From Bacteriovoracaceae bacterium UBA6261 (GTDB lineage Bacteria > Bdellovibrionota > Bacteriovoracia > Bacteriovoracales > Bacteriovoracaceae), in contig DJVH01000009.1 in assembly GCA_002440825.1 (NCBI GenBank), positions 1 through 61,287 of the forward strand: a DNA stretch of 61,287 bases, read 5' to 3'. The position numbers were made by a program, and so were the translations under genes. Shown piece after piece: positions 1-8,805 of this stretch; position 1 is the stretch's first letter; each line of letters begins with the position of its first letter. The notes under the pieces are model-generated. The model did not search any database and was not told the DNA's origin. It was given only the letters and a program-made list of their open reading frames with translations.

Positions 1-2
1 CA

Positions 3-191
3 GGGGAAAAACACATGTATAGTGGTGTCGTTTTTAAAACGACCGGAAATGCACAGGCATTCCATGCTGAAGGTAAAATCAATGTGTCTCTGAACAATCA
101 CAAAATCGAACGACCAAGCTTGCTGGGAGTGGAAGTTGAAGACAATCTTCCTGTTTCCATTTCGGCGGACTGGATTCAAAGGAAAAATTAA
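3..191 (+). CDS. C-terminal end of a YceI-like protein (partial)
   Basis: The open frame enters from the left edge and ends at TAA 189-191, giving 62 residues. The tail has the pattern of the YceI/polyisoprenoid-binding lipocalin-like family: a basic I-x-R-P stretch followed by a short beta hairpin ending in a hydrophobic strand (KIERPSLLGVEVED, then VSISADW). The beginning lies outside the window, so signal peptide and full length cannot be judged. The next gene starts only 4 bases after the stop, which suggests one transcript. The family assignment rests on a short stretch and is tentative. Confidence 0.5.
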   Translation, partial: GEKHMYSGVVFKTTGNAQAFHAEGKINVSLNNHKIERPSLLGVEVEDNLPVSISADWIQRKN

Positions 192-195
192 AATC

Positions 196-1476
196 ATGAC
201 GAATGGAAAAGTGTTAACTGCTGCTGAATGTGTAAAAATCATTCAATCCAATAACAAAGTTTTTATCCACTCAGGAGTTTCAGCACCTCAACAACTCATT
301 AAAGCAATGGTTGAGCGCGCGCGAGAACTCAAGGGTGTCAATATTTATCAGATTCACACCGAAGGTGACTGCTCTTACGCGAGACCTGAATTCAAAGATC
401 ATTTTACGGTCAATAATTTCTTTACCGGCGCAAACATGAGGGCAGCACTATCAGATATCACTGCTCACTATATTCCTATTTTTCTAAGTGAGATTCCCCA
501 ACTTTTCAACAGCAGGACCATCGATCTCGATGTGGCCATGGTTCAGGTTTCTCCTCCTGATAAGCACGGCATGTGCAGCCTCGGGCCTTCTGTCGATATA
601 TCTATTTCAGCAGTAAGAAATGCAAAGTTTGTTGTCGCCCAGGTAAACAAAAAGATGCCCAGAACTTTTGGTGACGGGCAAATTCATATCTCTAAAATTC
701 ACGCGTTCACTGAAGTGAATGAACCTATCCATTGCGTACCCCGCGGAACTTCTTCTGAAGTTGAAAAAGCGATCGGTTCGAATATTGCTTCAATTGTTGA
801 AGATGGGGCCACACTTCAATTGGGCATCGGGGCCATTCCCAATGCGGTTTTAGAAGCACTTTCAGGACATAAAGATCTCGGCATTCACTCAGAAATGTTT
901 TCTGACGGTGTCATCGATCTTTATAATAAAGGGGCCATCACTGGACGATTCAAGAAAAAGCACCCGGGAAAAATTGTTTCGAGTTTTTGTATTGGTTCAC
1001 AACAGCTTTATGATTTTATCGATGATAATCCGGAAGTTTTATTGCTGGATTGTTCGTATACAAATAATACTCATATCATTTCTCAAAACCCTAAAGTGAC
1101 GGCAATTAACGGCGCCATGGAAGTTGATTTAACAGGTCAGGTGTGTGCTGATTCAATTGGAAGCCGCATTTACTCCGGAGTTGGCGGACAGATGGATTTC
1201 ATCCGTGGAGCTTCGCTTTCACCAGGAGGGAAGCCGATAATTGCTCTTCCTTCAATGACTTCTAAAAAAACAAGTAAAATTGTTTCACAATTAAAACTTG
1301 GTTCGGGTGTCGTAACAACCAGAGCGCATGTTCATTACGTCGTGACAGAATTTGGAATAGCAAACCTTCATGGTCTGCCTATTCGCGAAAGAATTAAGGA
1401 GATGATCCGCATATCACATCCCGAAATGCGTGAGCAATTATCTCGCGAAGCCTACGAACTCTTTAAATTCGTTTAG
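196..1476 (+). CDS. Acetyl-CoA hydrolase / 4-hydroxybutyrate CoA-transferase family protein
   Basis: This is a 426-residue class I CoA-transferase. Such enzymes move CoA between acetyl-CoA and short acids through a glutamyl-CoA intermediate, or hydrolyse acetyl-CoA. The family core is clear: VSPPDKHGMCSLG near residue 117, GIGAIPNAVLEAL near 211-223 and LGIHSEMFSDG, where Glu233 is the expected catalytic residue. The C-terminal domain carries FIRGASLSPGGKPIIALPS. The frame opens further upstream at a TTG (136), but that overlaps the preceding coding tail. ATG 196 has an AAAGG motif about 13 bases upstream and fits the family N-terminus. The substrate cannot be read from sequence. It could serve acetate/acyl-CoA salvage. 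Confidence 0.85.
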   Translation: MTNGKVLTAAECVKIIQSNNKVFIHSGVSAPQQLIKAMVERARELKGVNIYQIHTEGDCSYARPEFKDHFTVNNFFTGANMRAALSDITAHYIPIFLSEIPQLFNSRTIDLDVAMVQVSPPDKHGMCSLGPSVDISISAVRNAKFVVAQVNKKMPRTFGDGQIHISKIHAFTEVNEPIHCVPRGTSSEVEKAIGSNIASIVEDGATLQLGIGAIPNAVLEALSGHKDLGIHSEMFSDGVIDLYNKGAITGRFKKKHPGKIVSSFCIGSQQLYDFIDDNPEVLLLDCSYTNNTHIISQNPKVTAINGAMEVDLTGQVCADSIGSRIYSGVGGQMDFIRGASLSPGGKPIIALPSMTSKKTSKIVSQLKLGSGVVTTRAHVHYVVTEFGIANLHGLPIRERIKEMIRISHPEMREQLSREAYELFKFV

Positions 1477-1516
1477 GGAATTAAAGATTGTAAAAAATCT
1501 TTCTTGGACTATGATT

Positions 1517-1554
1517 AAAAGGTGCCTTTTCTCCAATGGAAAAGGCCCTCTTTT
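1517..1554 (+). terminator. Hairpin between CoA-transferase and receiver gene
   Basis: GCCTTTTC (1524-1531) and GAAAAGGC (1539-1546) are a perfect 8-bp inverted repeat with a 7-base loop. An A-run precedes it and CCTCTTTT follows. It is a likely intrinsic terminator of the CoA-transferase transcript. The next start codon is only 16 bases away, so it could also act as an attenuator in the leader of that gene. Confidence 0.5.
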
Positions 1555-1569
1555 GAAAAGGAAGTCCTC

Positions 1570-2901
1570 GTGAAAGTTCTGCTCGTTGATGATGAAACTG
1601 ATCTTGTAGAGATCATGGAATTTTTAATCCAGACAACTTTTAATGCTGAAGTTGTTGTTGAAAAAGCCAACTCTGGCAATGAGGCCATCAAGCTTTTAAG
1701 CCAGGATAAAATAGATCTGTGTATTTGTGATCACAATATGCCCAATGGCATGGGCAGCGATGTCCTGAAATATATCATTGAAAAAAATCTTCAAACGAAA
1801 TTCGTCCTCTGTTCAACTGTCGTTCCAAAAGAAAAACCGCAGGAGTATCCGGCGGCCCATGTGTATTTCAATATTCAAAAACCAGATGTAGGTGGCGGCC
1901 TTGCCAAATTAAAAAGCAAGCTTGACTCGGAAGTTAAAGTCTCCGCAGTCGACTCTGAAGTTTATATTCCCATTTCACTTTACGTTTTGGAACTTATGGG
2001 AAGAGCACCGGCCGATATTTATCTTCGCGTTTCTGAAAATCATTACGTCAAAGTTCTCAAAGGCGATGAAGTTTTTACTGCCGATGATAAAATGAAATAT
2101 TCCCGCAAGCCACTTGAGATGTTGTTTTTGAAAAGAGGCGAGCAGCAGGAACTGATTGATCGTCAAATTGCTCTGGCCTTGCAGAAAATCATGGAGAAAA
2201 AAGATCTTCCGCTTTCTGATAAGCTCTCCATTGCTCACGCTCAGCTTGTAGAGCTCATTAAATTTACCGGTATTAACCCCGAGGTCGCGGAACTTTCCAA
2301 AAAAAATATCCAGCAATCAGTAAACTTTATTTCAAAGGCCCCCCTCATTGCAGACTTCTGGCGCGGACTCAGCTTGATAGGAGAGTATCCCTCGAAGCTT
2401 TACACGCTCCACTCAATGCTCACTTCCGTCGTGGTCAGAAAAATCGTCTGGAATTCCGAGGCGACGCAATTCAAGCTCTCACTTTCAGCTTTTTTGCAGG
2501 ACATTTCCCTTGATTCCATTTCATTGATGGAACTTTGCGATTACCAGGAATTTCTGGCCAATGAGGATCGTTTCTCACGAGCGGAAATCCGCCGCTTCAA
2601 CGAGCATCCTCAAAAATCAGTCGAACTACTTTCACACTTTAAAGATATTCCCGCCGACATCGATCGCATTCTTATTGAGCAGCATGAAATGCCCAATGGC
2701 GAAGGCTTTCCAAAAAAACTCAATGCGCTTCAAATCGGAGCACTCAGCGGAGTGTTCATTCTCACAGGAATTCTCGCTCGTCATGTTTTGCGCGATGGCA
2801 GCTCTTTTGAGTTGAAAGACTTTATCAAAAAGATGGAAGGGAAGGGCTATTCTAAAGGCAATTTTCAGGAAGCATTCGAAATTATCAAGGCCATGAAATA
2901 A
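1570..2901 (+). CDS. Response regulator with degenerate HD-GYP-like output domain
   Basis: This 443-residue protein has an N-terminal receiver (1-120): the acid pair D7-D8, phospho-acceptor D54 in CICDHNMPNG, and a late Lys in YFNIQKP. A middle region (about 135-260) of unknown type precedes an HD-GYP/HDOD-like helical domain (about 300-425). There the metal-binding HD has become QD (FLQDIS), the HHE..DGxGYP block is reduced to QHEMPNGEGFP, and the later DxxD is absent. Cyclic-di-GMP hydrolysis is therefore unlikely and a binding or scaffold role is inferred. The GTG start was chosen because it begins exactly at the receiver's first strand and follows AAAAGGAAG. The frame upstream runs into the terminator hairpin. 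Confidence 0.75.
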   Translation: MKVLLVDDETDLVEIMEFLIQTTFNAEVVVEKANSGNEAIKLLSQDKIDLCICDHNMPNGMGSDVLKYIIEKNLQTKFVLCSTVVPKEKPQEYPAAHVYFNIQKPDVGGGLAKLKSKLDSEVKVSAVDSEVYIPISLYVLELMGRAPADIYLRVSENHYVKVLKGDEVFTADDKMKYSRKPLEMLFLKRGEQQELIDRQIALALQKIMEKKDLPLSDKLSIAHAQLVELIKFTGINPEVAELSKKNIQQSVNFISKAPLIADFWRGLSLIGEYPSKLYTLHSMLTSVVVRKIVWNSEATQFKLSLSAFLQDISLDSISLMELCDYQEFLANEDRFSRAEIRRFNEHPQKSVELLSHFKDIPADIDRILIEQHEMPNGEGFPKKLNALQIGALSGVFILTGILARHVLRDGSSFELKDFIKKMEGKGYSKGNFQEAFEIIKAMK

Positions 2902-2938
2902 ATCGGAATTCTATTTACTCATCTGTTGGTAGACTGAC

Positions 2939-3037
2939 GTTGGATGCTGGAAGATCAGATCTCAGTCAACCGTTATCCGATCGACCAAGAACTTCCAACA
3001 CCCAACTGATCAGTCATCAGTTACCAGTAAACAGTTA
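2939..3037. repeat. Inverted repeat plus short heptamer array downstream of htpG
   Basis: The segment 2939-2953 pairs with 2992-3006 (13 of 15 positions, both mismatches being G/U compatible), and the flanking GACTGA/TCAGTC blocks extend the stem. Directly after it come four 7-base units, TCAGTCA, TCAGTTA, CCAGTAA and ACAGTTA (3010-3037). The last overlaps the htpG stop codon. The same heptamer forms the longer array at 12737-12818. The stem-loop may end the converging transcripts of htpG and the receiver gene. Confidence 0.5.
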
Positions 3038-4945
3038 GAGAGCGAGATTCGTCAATTCCTGCATCAATTCCTGAGTTCTTAAAACAAAAGCTTCTCTGTC
3101 TTCATGTTTTAATCCTTCGCTTGAAATATGGGCGAGGTCTTCAACGTGATGGCAAAGTTTTTTCACCAGCTGATCATTGCCTTTTTCGTGCAGCTTCAGT
3201 GCATTTTGAATAAGTGGCGAGCCCGGATTGATAACGAGCGTTTTCTTTACCGGGAACATGCTTTCATTCCCCATGTTTTTTGCCATTTGGTGCATTCTCT
3301 TCATTTGCTCATCAACTTTGAAGTAAGCAGGCGCTTTTGAATTTTTAATTTTGGCAATTTCAATATCTTTTAAGCCGCCGTGGTTGAGTGAATCGAGGTC
3401 TTCTTCCGTTTCCGTTTTGTTTTCAGTTTTGCCAATAAGGACATCAGTGAAAAGATCTTTGACTTTAATGTCGCTGTCGCTCGTCGCATCCTGTTCCAGT
3501 AAAGTTCCGATTTCTGAATCGACTGAGGCAAATTTATAAGTGGTCTCACCGAGCTTTGTGAACTCCACATGCTGCATGAAATGGGGGTCGATGTATGATT
3601 CTGTTTCAAGCGCGTGCAGGCCTTGAGTGAACAATTCTTTTCTTAAGGCGTAGTCAGATTTTCCTTTTTCAAAGTACAGAACTTTATCTGCCATTTTTTC
3701 TTTAAAAGAATCAGGAATTGAATCGCGGTATTCTTTGAGAGTCATGAATTTGTTTTCAGAGTTTCTGAAGATAACAAAATCTCTCATCATTTCATCAAAT
3801 TTTGTATCTGAGATCGCACCGTATTTAATGAAAAGAGAAATATCATCCCAAATTGTTTCATAGCGTGCGCGGTCATTATTGAAGAGTTTCTTCAATGACT
3901 CGGCCACTTTTTTAATCACGTAGTTTGAAATTTTTTTAATATTCGGATCGCCTTGAAGAGATGATCTCGAAACATTCAGAGGAATATCGCTTGAATCAAT
4001 GCACCCTTTTAACAGAGAAAGGAATTCTGGCACAATGTCTTTGACATTGTTTGAAACGAAAACTTGTTTGTTGTACAGACGGATATTAGATTCGTTGAAA
4101 GGTTTATTCGGATTTAACTTAGGGAAAAACAGAACTCCTTCCAGCGTAAAAGGGTGATCGACTTTCAGGTGGATCCAGAAGAGAGGATCACCATCCATTG
4201 GAAACAATTTTCGATAGAAAGTCTTGTAATCTTCATCATTCAATGTTGAGGGATCTTTTTTCCAGAGCGGTTGAGTGTCGTTCACGATTCCCGGATGGGC
4301 CGACTCTTCCTTCGCTTCAGCATCGCGGACATTAATTTCATATGGCATGAAATCGCAGAACTTTTTCAGCGTCGAAGAAACTTTCCACGCGTTCAGAAAT
4401 TCTTCTGACTCTTCATTAATATGCAGGGTGATTTTCGTTCCGACATCCGCTTTTGATGACTCTTCAAATGTGTAATCCGTATCGCCGTCGCAAATCCATT
4501 TAGTCGGCTTCGCTCCTTCAGTCATTGAAAGAGATTCAACTTCAACTCGTGAACTCACCATGAAAGCAGAGTAGAACCCTAAACCGAATTTACCGATGAT
4601 ATCCGTGTTAGGTGTATTGCCCTGATCTTTCATTTTTTTTACAAATTCTTCAGCACCGGAAAAAGCGAGCTGAGCAATATATTTTTCAACTTCAGCTTCG
4701 GTCATTCCAAGGCCATTATCTTCAATGACAATCTTTTTAGCTGTTTTATCCACTGTGACCGTAATTTTTCCCGTCGGGATTTCCTGATTCATTGTTCGGG
4801 CAAGTGTGGCGCGCTTAGTAATCGCGTCAGTAGAGTTGGCGACTAATTCTCTGAGAAAAATATCGTGCTCGGAATAGAGCCATTTTTTAATGATGGGAAA
4901 AATATCATTGGTCTGAACACTTATCGTACCTTTGCGTGAAGTCAT
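3035..4945 (-). CDS. htpG: HtpG, bacterial Hsp90 molecular chaperone
   Basis: This 636-residue protein has the normal HtpG length and all three domains. The N-terminal GHKL ATPase carries the early Glu/Asn helix (LRELVANSTDAITKR), the ATP-lid Asp in DNGLGM and the glycine loop GKFGLGFYSAFMV. The middle domain contains FPKLNPNKPFNESNIRLYNKQVF and the SRSSLQGD catalytic-loop arginine. A C-terminal dimerisation domain follows. It is a cytosolic ATP-dependent chaperone for stress-sensitive client proteins. It stands alone on the minus strand with AGGAG upstream of the ATG. No heat-shock promoter was identified. The 3' end overlaps a heptamer repeat. Confidence 0.97.
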   Translation of the reverse strand: MTSRKGTISVQTNDIFPIIKKWLYSEHDIFLRELVANSTDAITKRATLARTMNQEIPTGKITVTVDKTAKKIVIEDNGLGMTEAEVEKYIAQLAFSGAEEFVKKMKDQGNTPNTDIIGKFGLGFYSAFMVSSRVEVESLSMTEGAKPTKWICDGDTDYTFEESSKADVGTKITLHINEESEEFLNAWKVSSTLKKFCDFMPYEINVRDAEAKEESAHPGIVNDTQPLWKKDPSTLNDEDYKTFYRKLFPMDGDPLFWIHLKVDHPFTLEGVLFFPKLNPNKPFNESNIRLYNKQVFVSNNVKDIVPEFLSLLKGCIDSSDIPLNVSRSSLQGDPNIKKISNYVIKKVAESLKKLFNNDRARYETIWDDISLFIKYGAISDTKFDEMMRDFVIFRNSENKFMTLKEYRDSIPDSFKEKMADKVLYFEKGKSDYALRKELFTQGLHALETESYIDPHFMQHVEFTKLGETTYKFASVDSEIGTLLEQDATSDSDIKVKDLFTDVLIGKTENKTETEEDLDSLNHGGLKDIEIAKIKNSKAPAYFKVDEQMKRMHQMAKNMGNESMFPVKKTLVINPGSPLIQNALKLHEKGNDQLVKKLCHHVEDLAHISSEGLKHEDREAFVLRTQELMQELTNLAL

Positions 4946-5025
4946 AATTGCATTCTCCTGCCTAAAATCATAAAATTAACAAATTACTTGCTAACTATGA
5001 GATCAAAAGAACGAGAGTCAAGGTT

Positions 5026-5580
5026 ATGACCTTTAAAATAAATGAAAAAAATGAAACAGAGAATCTGCCGGTTGATGTCATCATTATTACCACTGGCGGC
5101 ACAATAGAAAAGACATACGATGAATTTGACGGTTCACTGGAAAACAGAGGAACGTCGATGAAGAATCGTATTCTTTCCAAATTGCGATTGCCCTACACCA
5201 ATATTCACGTTCATCCTCTTTTGTCCAAAGATTCACTTTATATGGATGATCAGGATCGCGATTTGATTTGTCAGACTATCCAGAATGAATCGCAAAAAAA
5301 CGCTCCAATCGTCATTTTGCATGGAACAGATACGATGGCGCTCTCGGCGCAGTATTGTTTTGAAAGAATAAAAAACCTCGATGTCCCGGTCGTTTTTACC
5401 GGAGCAATGATTCCTATGGGATTTGAAGATACAGATGCCACACAAAATGTGACGGAAGCCTTATTGGCCGCAAAACTTCTTCCGAAAGGTTTATATATTT
5501 CTTTCCACAATCAGATTTTTGAAGTTCCCTTTGTTCGTAAGAATAAAGAAAAAAGAACTTTTGAGGCACTGAAAAAATGA
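5026..5580 (+). CDS. Single-domain asparaginase-like protein
   Basis: This 184-residue protein covers only the N-terminal catalytic domain of the type I/II L-asparaginase family. It has ITTGGTIEKTYD with the nucleophilic Thr, HGTDTMALSAQ with the second catalytic Thr-Asp, and TGAMIPMGFEDTDA. The C-terminal domain of full-length (about 330 residue) asparaginases is absent. There is no internal stop or frameshift, and the protein ends naturally at a 4-base ATGA overlap with the next gene. One-domain asparaginase-like proteins occur in other proteobacteria, so this is probably not a decay product. Whether it hydrolyses asparagine alone is unknown. No signal peptide is seen, so it is likely cytosolic. 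Confidence 0.8.
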   Translation: MTFKINEKNETENLPVDVIIITTGGTIEKTYDEFDGSLENRGTSMKNRILSKLRLPYTNIHVHPLLSKDSLYMDDQDRDLICQTIQNESQKNAPIVILHGTDTMALSAQYCFERIKNLDVPVVFTGAMIPMGFEDTDATQNVTEALLAAKLLPKGLYISFHNQIFEVPFVRKNKEKRTFEALKK

Positions 5581-6305
5581 ATAGCATTGGTCTCTTCTGG
5601 CACTATTTAAAAGAATCTACCAGCGAAGTGTTAATCAATAAACACGTTTATATCAGCGCTTTTTTCGCGCTCGTGCTGTTGGGAAATGCAGAATCGCTCT
5701 GGCCATTTTTAGGCATTGGTCCCGAATCGACGACGAGTATTGTACTCACTGTGGTGACGGCCCTTTTCACTTTTGTCATTCTCGCTCAAGTTGTTTTGAT
5801 TCAAAAAAAGAAACATGGGGGAGACGGCCAATTGTCTTTTATTGTACCGACCTTTCTTTTGTACAATATTTATTACACCATGGTTTTCTTCGCTGTTCTG
5901 GTTCTTCCCATTTCTCTTTTTTATATTCCATTCGTGGGATTGAAACTGAACACACACATGGCCGGCGTGGCCCTCTTTTATTTGTTTGTTGTCGCGACTA
6001 TCATTGGGGCCTTTATCGTCAACGTTTATTTTTTCATGGTTCCCCTGGTTGCCGTTCTCGATGATGAAACGACAGGAAAATTTTTTAAGGCGAGCAGAGT
6101 GCTGGCGCGAAAAAATTTTAAACTGGTGGGCTTAATTGCTCTGGCGAGTCTGCTTCTTGAATTTTCTTTTCTGGCCTTCTCTTTTATTACTGAACCTGTG
6201 TTGAAAGCGGCGGCTACTTTTGTTTATTCGCTGCCGGATGCTTTCCTGACTTTGGTTTTCACTGTGGCGATGGTTAAGATCTTCTATCACCTGAAAAACG
6301 CTTAA
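5577..6305 (+). CDS. Polytopic inner-membrane protein of unknown function
   Basis: This 242-residue protein has about six hydrophobic segments (near residues 28-50, 55-75, 95-120, 128-160, 180-205 and 210-235). The first part is amphipathic and contains SFYLKEST-like helical sequence. A polar loop near 165-185 carries DDETTGKFFKASRVLARKNF, reminiscent of the cytosolic loops of glycerophosphodiesterase-associated or YciC-like membrane proteins, though not enough to name a family. It overlaps the asparaginase-like gene by ATGA, so the two are translationally coupled. The pair is followed by a good terminator. Function unknown. Confidence 0.7.
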   Translation: MNSIGLFWHYLKESTSEVLINKHVYISAFFALVLLGNAESLWPFLGIGPESTTSIVLTVVTALFTFVILAQVVLIQKKKHGGDGQLSFIVPTFLLYNIYYTMVFFAVLVLPISLFYIPFVGLKLNTHMAGVALFYLFVVATIIGAFIVNVYFFMVPLVAVLDDETTGKFFKASRVLARKNFKLVGLIALASLLLEFSFLAFSFITEPVLKAAATFVYSLPDAFLTLVFTVAMVKIFYHLKNA

Positions 6306-6330
6306 CTGCCAAAAAATCTGGACGAAGTTG

Positions 6331-6357
6331 AAGGAGTGTTGCAGACACTCTTTTTCT
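6331..6357 (+). terminator. Intrinsic terminator after the asparaginase/membrane operon
   Basis: GAGTGT (6334-6339) pairs with ACACTC (6345-6350) across a 5-base loop, followed by TTTTTCTCTT. It lies 26 bases after the stop codon at 6305 and reads on the plus strand. Confidence 0.75.
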
Positions 6358-6485
6358 CTTAATAGACCTTAAGTGCTTAAGATCTTTCTTTTTGAGTATT
6401 ATTGTCCAGTATTCTCACTCATTTATCCCGCCTCAATTTAAAATTTAAACTGTAGCTTGCTTTTAATTTAACCGATGAAGAATGT

Positions 6486-8315
6486 ATGAAACGTGTGTCT
6501 TTTTCATCAATTCTTACGCTTTCGCTTCTGGCCCTTACATTGGGTCTTTCGTCTTGCGTTCAAGGATCAGGGCCGCGTTCAAAACTGGGAACCAAAAGCA
6601 GCAACCTGAGTAAAACCGGATCTAATCCGAGCGGCAGTTCAGGGGCGATTGATTCATCGTCAGGTACAACTGACGGAGCTTTGTCTTCACAAAGAATCGA
6701 GCTGTCTCACCTGGTTGATCCCTTCGATGGAACTTATAAAAAGAAACTGACTCTGCCGAAAAATTTCAAAGGAAATCTTTATCTCGCAGGTTTGAACGTT
6801 TCTGCTTTAACAGACAAGATTGTTTACGTACGTTTTAATTTCGGTTTCGACAGACAATCTGTGACGTTGAATGCAACTGTTGCGCGCGCTCCGGGGATTG
6901 TTCCCAAAACAGACATCCAGGTTCTGGTCATCGATATGAATCAGAAACCTTTTCAGCGCATGCGTCTTCCTTATGATCTTTACGATTACACTGATTATGC
7001 CGCTGCAACAGCTCCGGCGGGAATGGTTTCTGATCCGCGGGACGGCGGGCTTTACTGCCGCGGTTTAAGACTGGAAGATGACCCGACATTTATTCCTTTG
7101 TCGAACACTTCAACGTGCTCAACTTCGGGAGACAAATGTCTTTACTCTTATGCAAAAATTGTCGATTCAACTTTATACAGCAGCCAGACTGTCAACGGGA
7201 CAACGGCCGTGCTTTCTTCTCTTCCGACTCGTCCGGCGATCTGGACGGAGAGTGGAGGAGTTCGTTCTCCAGGTTACACAACTTTTGCCGGCTCGGTTTG
7301 TCTTCCCGATGATTCGAATGCTTCAACGCTCAATTATCTTTTTGGAACAAATCATGCGGCCGTCGGACTTGATCTGCAAGTTCTCACCGGATACTACTAC
7401 CGCGGACCTTACCGCTCAATCGACGAAGACAACTGGCAGATTACCGGCTCGGCGCTCTGGCATGCCAGCAACGGTCTTTTCGAACTGGCCACTCCGTTTG
7501 CCGGTTACGTGACGGGATATCATTCTCTGTTGTTTCCACGCTCCGGAACAATTTCCCTTTCATCCGGCGTGTATTACATGGGATCAACAGACAGATTCGG
7601 TGCGCGTGCCCCGCTCGTCGCAAATTCAACCGGGACAACATCTATTGTCGATGGCTGTAACATGCGTGTGATGAATTACGATTCTGCAAGCAATGAAGGA
7701 ATTGGTTCCTGTAATGTCGATTCATCTATTGAAGTCTTTTATATGAAAGATGGAAAAGAAGTGAACATCACGACTGATAAATCCATCAAGCTTCAATTGA
7801 TCCGCGCTTCAGTCAGCAACTATGAAGGAAAAGAAGTTCTTACGACAAATTTTAAACGTTGTGAAAACTCTTCAACATGCGGGTCTGATGAATGTTGTTT
7901 CAACTCAAGATGCTGGTCAAAAGATCTGGTTACTCAATGTGTGGATTCAACTCCAGTCGTGGGCAATCAGGAAATCGGAGCGAACTGTACATCAGATTTT
8001 GAATGTTCAAGCTTATGTTGTAATCAGGCCACCGGGTCTTGTTCTCCTCACAATCCAAACGGATCAACTCCGATATTCTGTAGCAAAACGGCCGGCCAGC
8101 AGTGCGTCTCAAAAGAATTCTGCGCTCAGGAACCGGTAGTGACGTGTAAAATCGTGAAGTCTGGTTATAAGGCCGACGGAACTGTTGCTTGTACTCTCAG
8201 ATGTCCTGCTGTCATGACATACGGAGATTGCAAGGGTGGTGTCTGTATTCCTCCTGTTCAACCTGCAGTTCCGGATTTTGATCCGAATGACTGCTCGAAA
8301 GCTGTTGACCCATAA
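6486..8315 (+). CDS. Large cysteine-rich secreted lipoprotein
   Basis: This 609-residue protein begins with a lipoprotein signal: basic N-terminus, hydrophobic core and lipobox LSSC near residue 24. A Ser/Gly/Thr-rich linker (about 30-68) follows. The central part (70-455) is beta-rich without a recognisable family, has a tract of aromatic residues and is mostly poor in Cys. The last 150 residues are Cys-dense, with repeated C-x(4-6)-C and CC pairs (CGSDECCFNSRC, CSSLCCNQATGSC, CKGGVC), like small disulfide-knot domains of surface proteins. It probably sits at the outer membrane or cell surface. An inverted repeat CTTAAG-TG-CTTAAG (6368-6381) lies in its 180-base leader. Function unknown; a role in contact with prey or surfaces would be speculation. 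Confidence 0.7.
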   Translation: MKRVSFSSILTLSLLALTLGLSSCVQGSGPRSKLGTKSSNLSKTGSNPSGSSGAIDSSSGTTDGALSSQRIELSHLVDPFDGTYKKKLTLPKNFKGNLYLAGLNVSALTDKIVYVRFNFGFDRQSVTLNATVARAPGIVPKTDIQVLVIDMNQKPFQRMRLPYDLYDYTDYAAATAPAGMVSDPRDGGLYCRGLRLEDDPTFIPLSNTSTCSTSGDKCLYSYAKIVDSTLYSSQTVNGTTAVLSSLPTRPAIWTESGGVRSPGYTTFAGSVCLPDDSNASTLNYLFGTNHAAVGLDLQVLTGYYYRGPYRSIDEDNWQITGSALWHASNGLFELATPFAGYVTGYHSLLFPRSGTISLSSGVYYMGSTDRFGARAPLVANSTGTTSIVDGCNMRVMNYDSASNEGIGSCNVDSSIEVFYMKDGKEVNITTDKSIKLQLIRASVSNYEGKEVLTTNFKRCENSSTCGSDECCFNSRCWSKDLVTQCVDSTPVVGNQEIGANCTSDFECSSLCCNQATGSCSPHNPNGSTPIFCSKTAGQQCVSKEFCAQEPVVTCKIVKSGYKADGTVACTLRCPAVMTYGDCKGGVCIPPVQPAVPDFDPNDCSKAVDP

Positions 8316-8373
8316 GCAGTCGCTTTCTAAAATAGCTCTATATTAGAAACTTCAGTCTCACAAAGGTTCAACC

Positions 8374-8790
8374 ATGTTCAACAAAGATTGTTTCTTGGAT
8401 CACGTAGCGATTGCCGTGAAAGATCTGGATCGCGCTCAAAAAGTCTACGAAGATCTCGGATTGAAATTTTCTCCCGATCGCGAAGTTGTGGACTCACAAA
8501 AAGTCACGACAGCGTTTGCTCATATTGATGAACATGCTCACATTGAACTGGTTTGCCCTCTTAACGGGGAAGGGCCGATTCAAACTTTCATTGAGAAAAA
8601 AGGCGAAGGCATTCATCACATGTGTTTTAAGGTTCCGGATGTGGAAAAGAAATGTGCTGAAATGAAAGCTCAGGGCTATCTCTTTACTCATGAAAAACCG
8701 TTTCTTGGGGCGAATAACTGCCTGGTGAATTTCATTCACCCTAAATCGACAGGCGGAGTTCTGATCGAACTCAGCCAGACTCTAAAATAA
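8374..8790 (+). CDS. mce: Methylmalonyl-CoA epimerase
   Basis: This 138-residue, two-half VOC (glyoxalase-fold) protein is of the usual length for methylmalonyl-CoA/ethylmalonyl-CoA epimerases. It interconverts the R and S forms of methylmalonyl-CoA in propionate or odd-chain metabolism. Metal-ligand signatures are visible: DHVAIAVKDLDRA at the start (His), AHIELVCPL (Glu), GIHHMCFKVPDV (His) and GVLIELSQ (Glu) at the end. AAAGG lies upstream of the ATG. The mutase and propionyl-CoA carboxylase are not in the window. The rhomboid-fold gene starts 15 bases downstream and may be cotranscribed. Confidence 0.9.
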   Translation: MFNKDCFLDHVAIAVKDLDRAQKVYEDLGLKFSPDREVVDSQKVTTAFAHIDEHAHIELVCPLNGEGPIQTFIEKKGEGIHHMCFKVPDVEKKCAEMKAQGYLFTHEKPFLGANNCLVNFIHPKSTGGVLIELSQTLK

Positions 8791-8805
8791 AAGAAGAAGG
8801 TCACT

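Noticed and set aside
136..195. TTG start extending the CoA-transferase N-terminus
   Set aside because: It lies inside the preceding YceI-like coding tail and adds residues not typical of the family; ATG 196 fits better.
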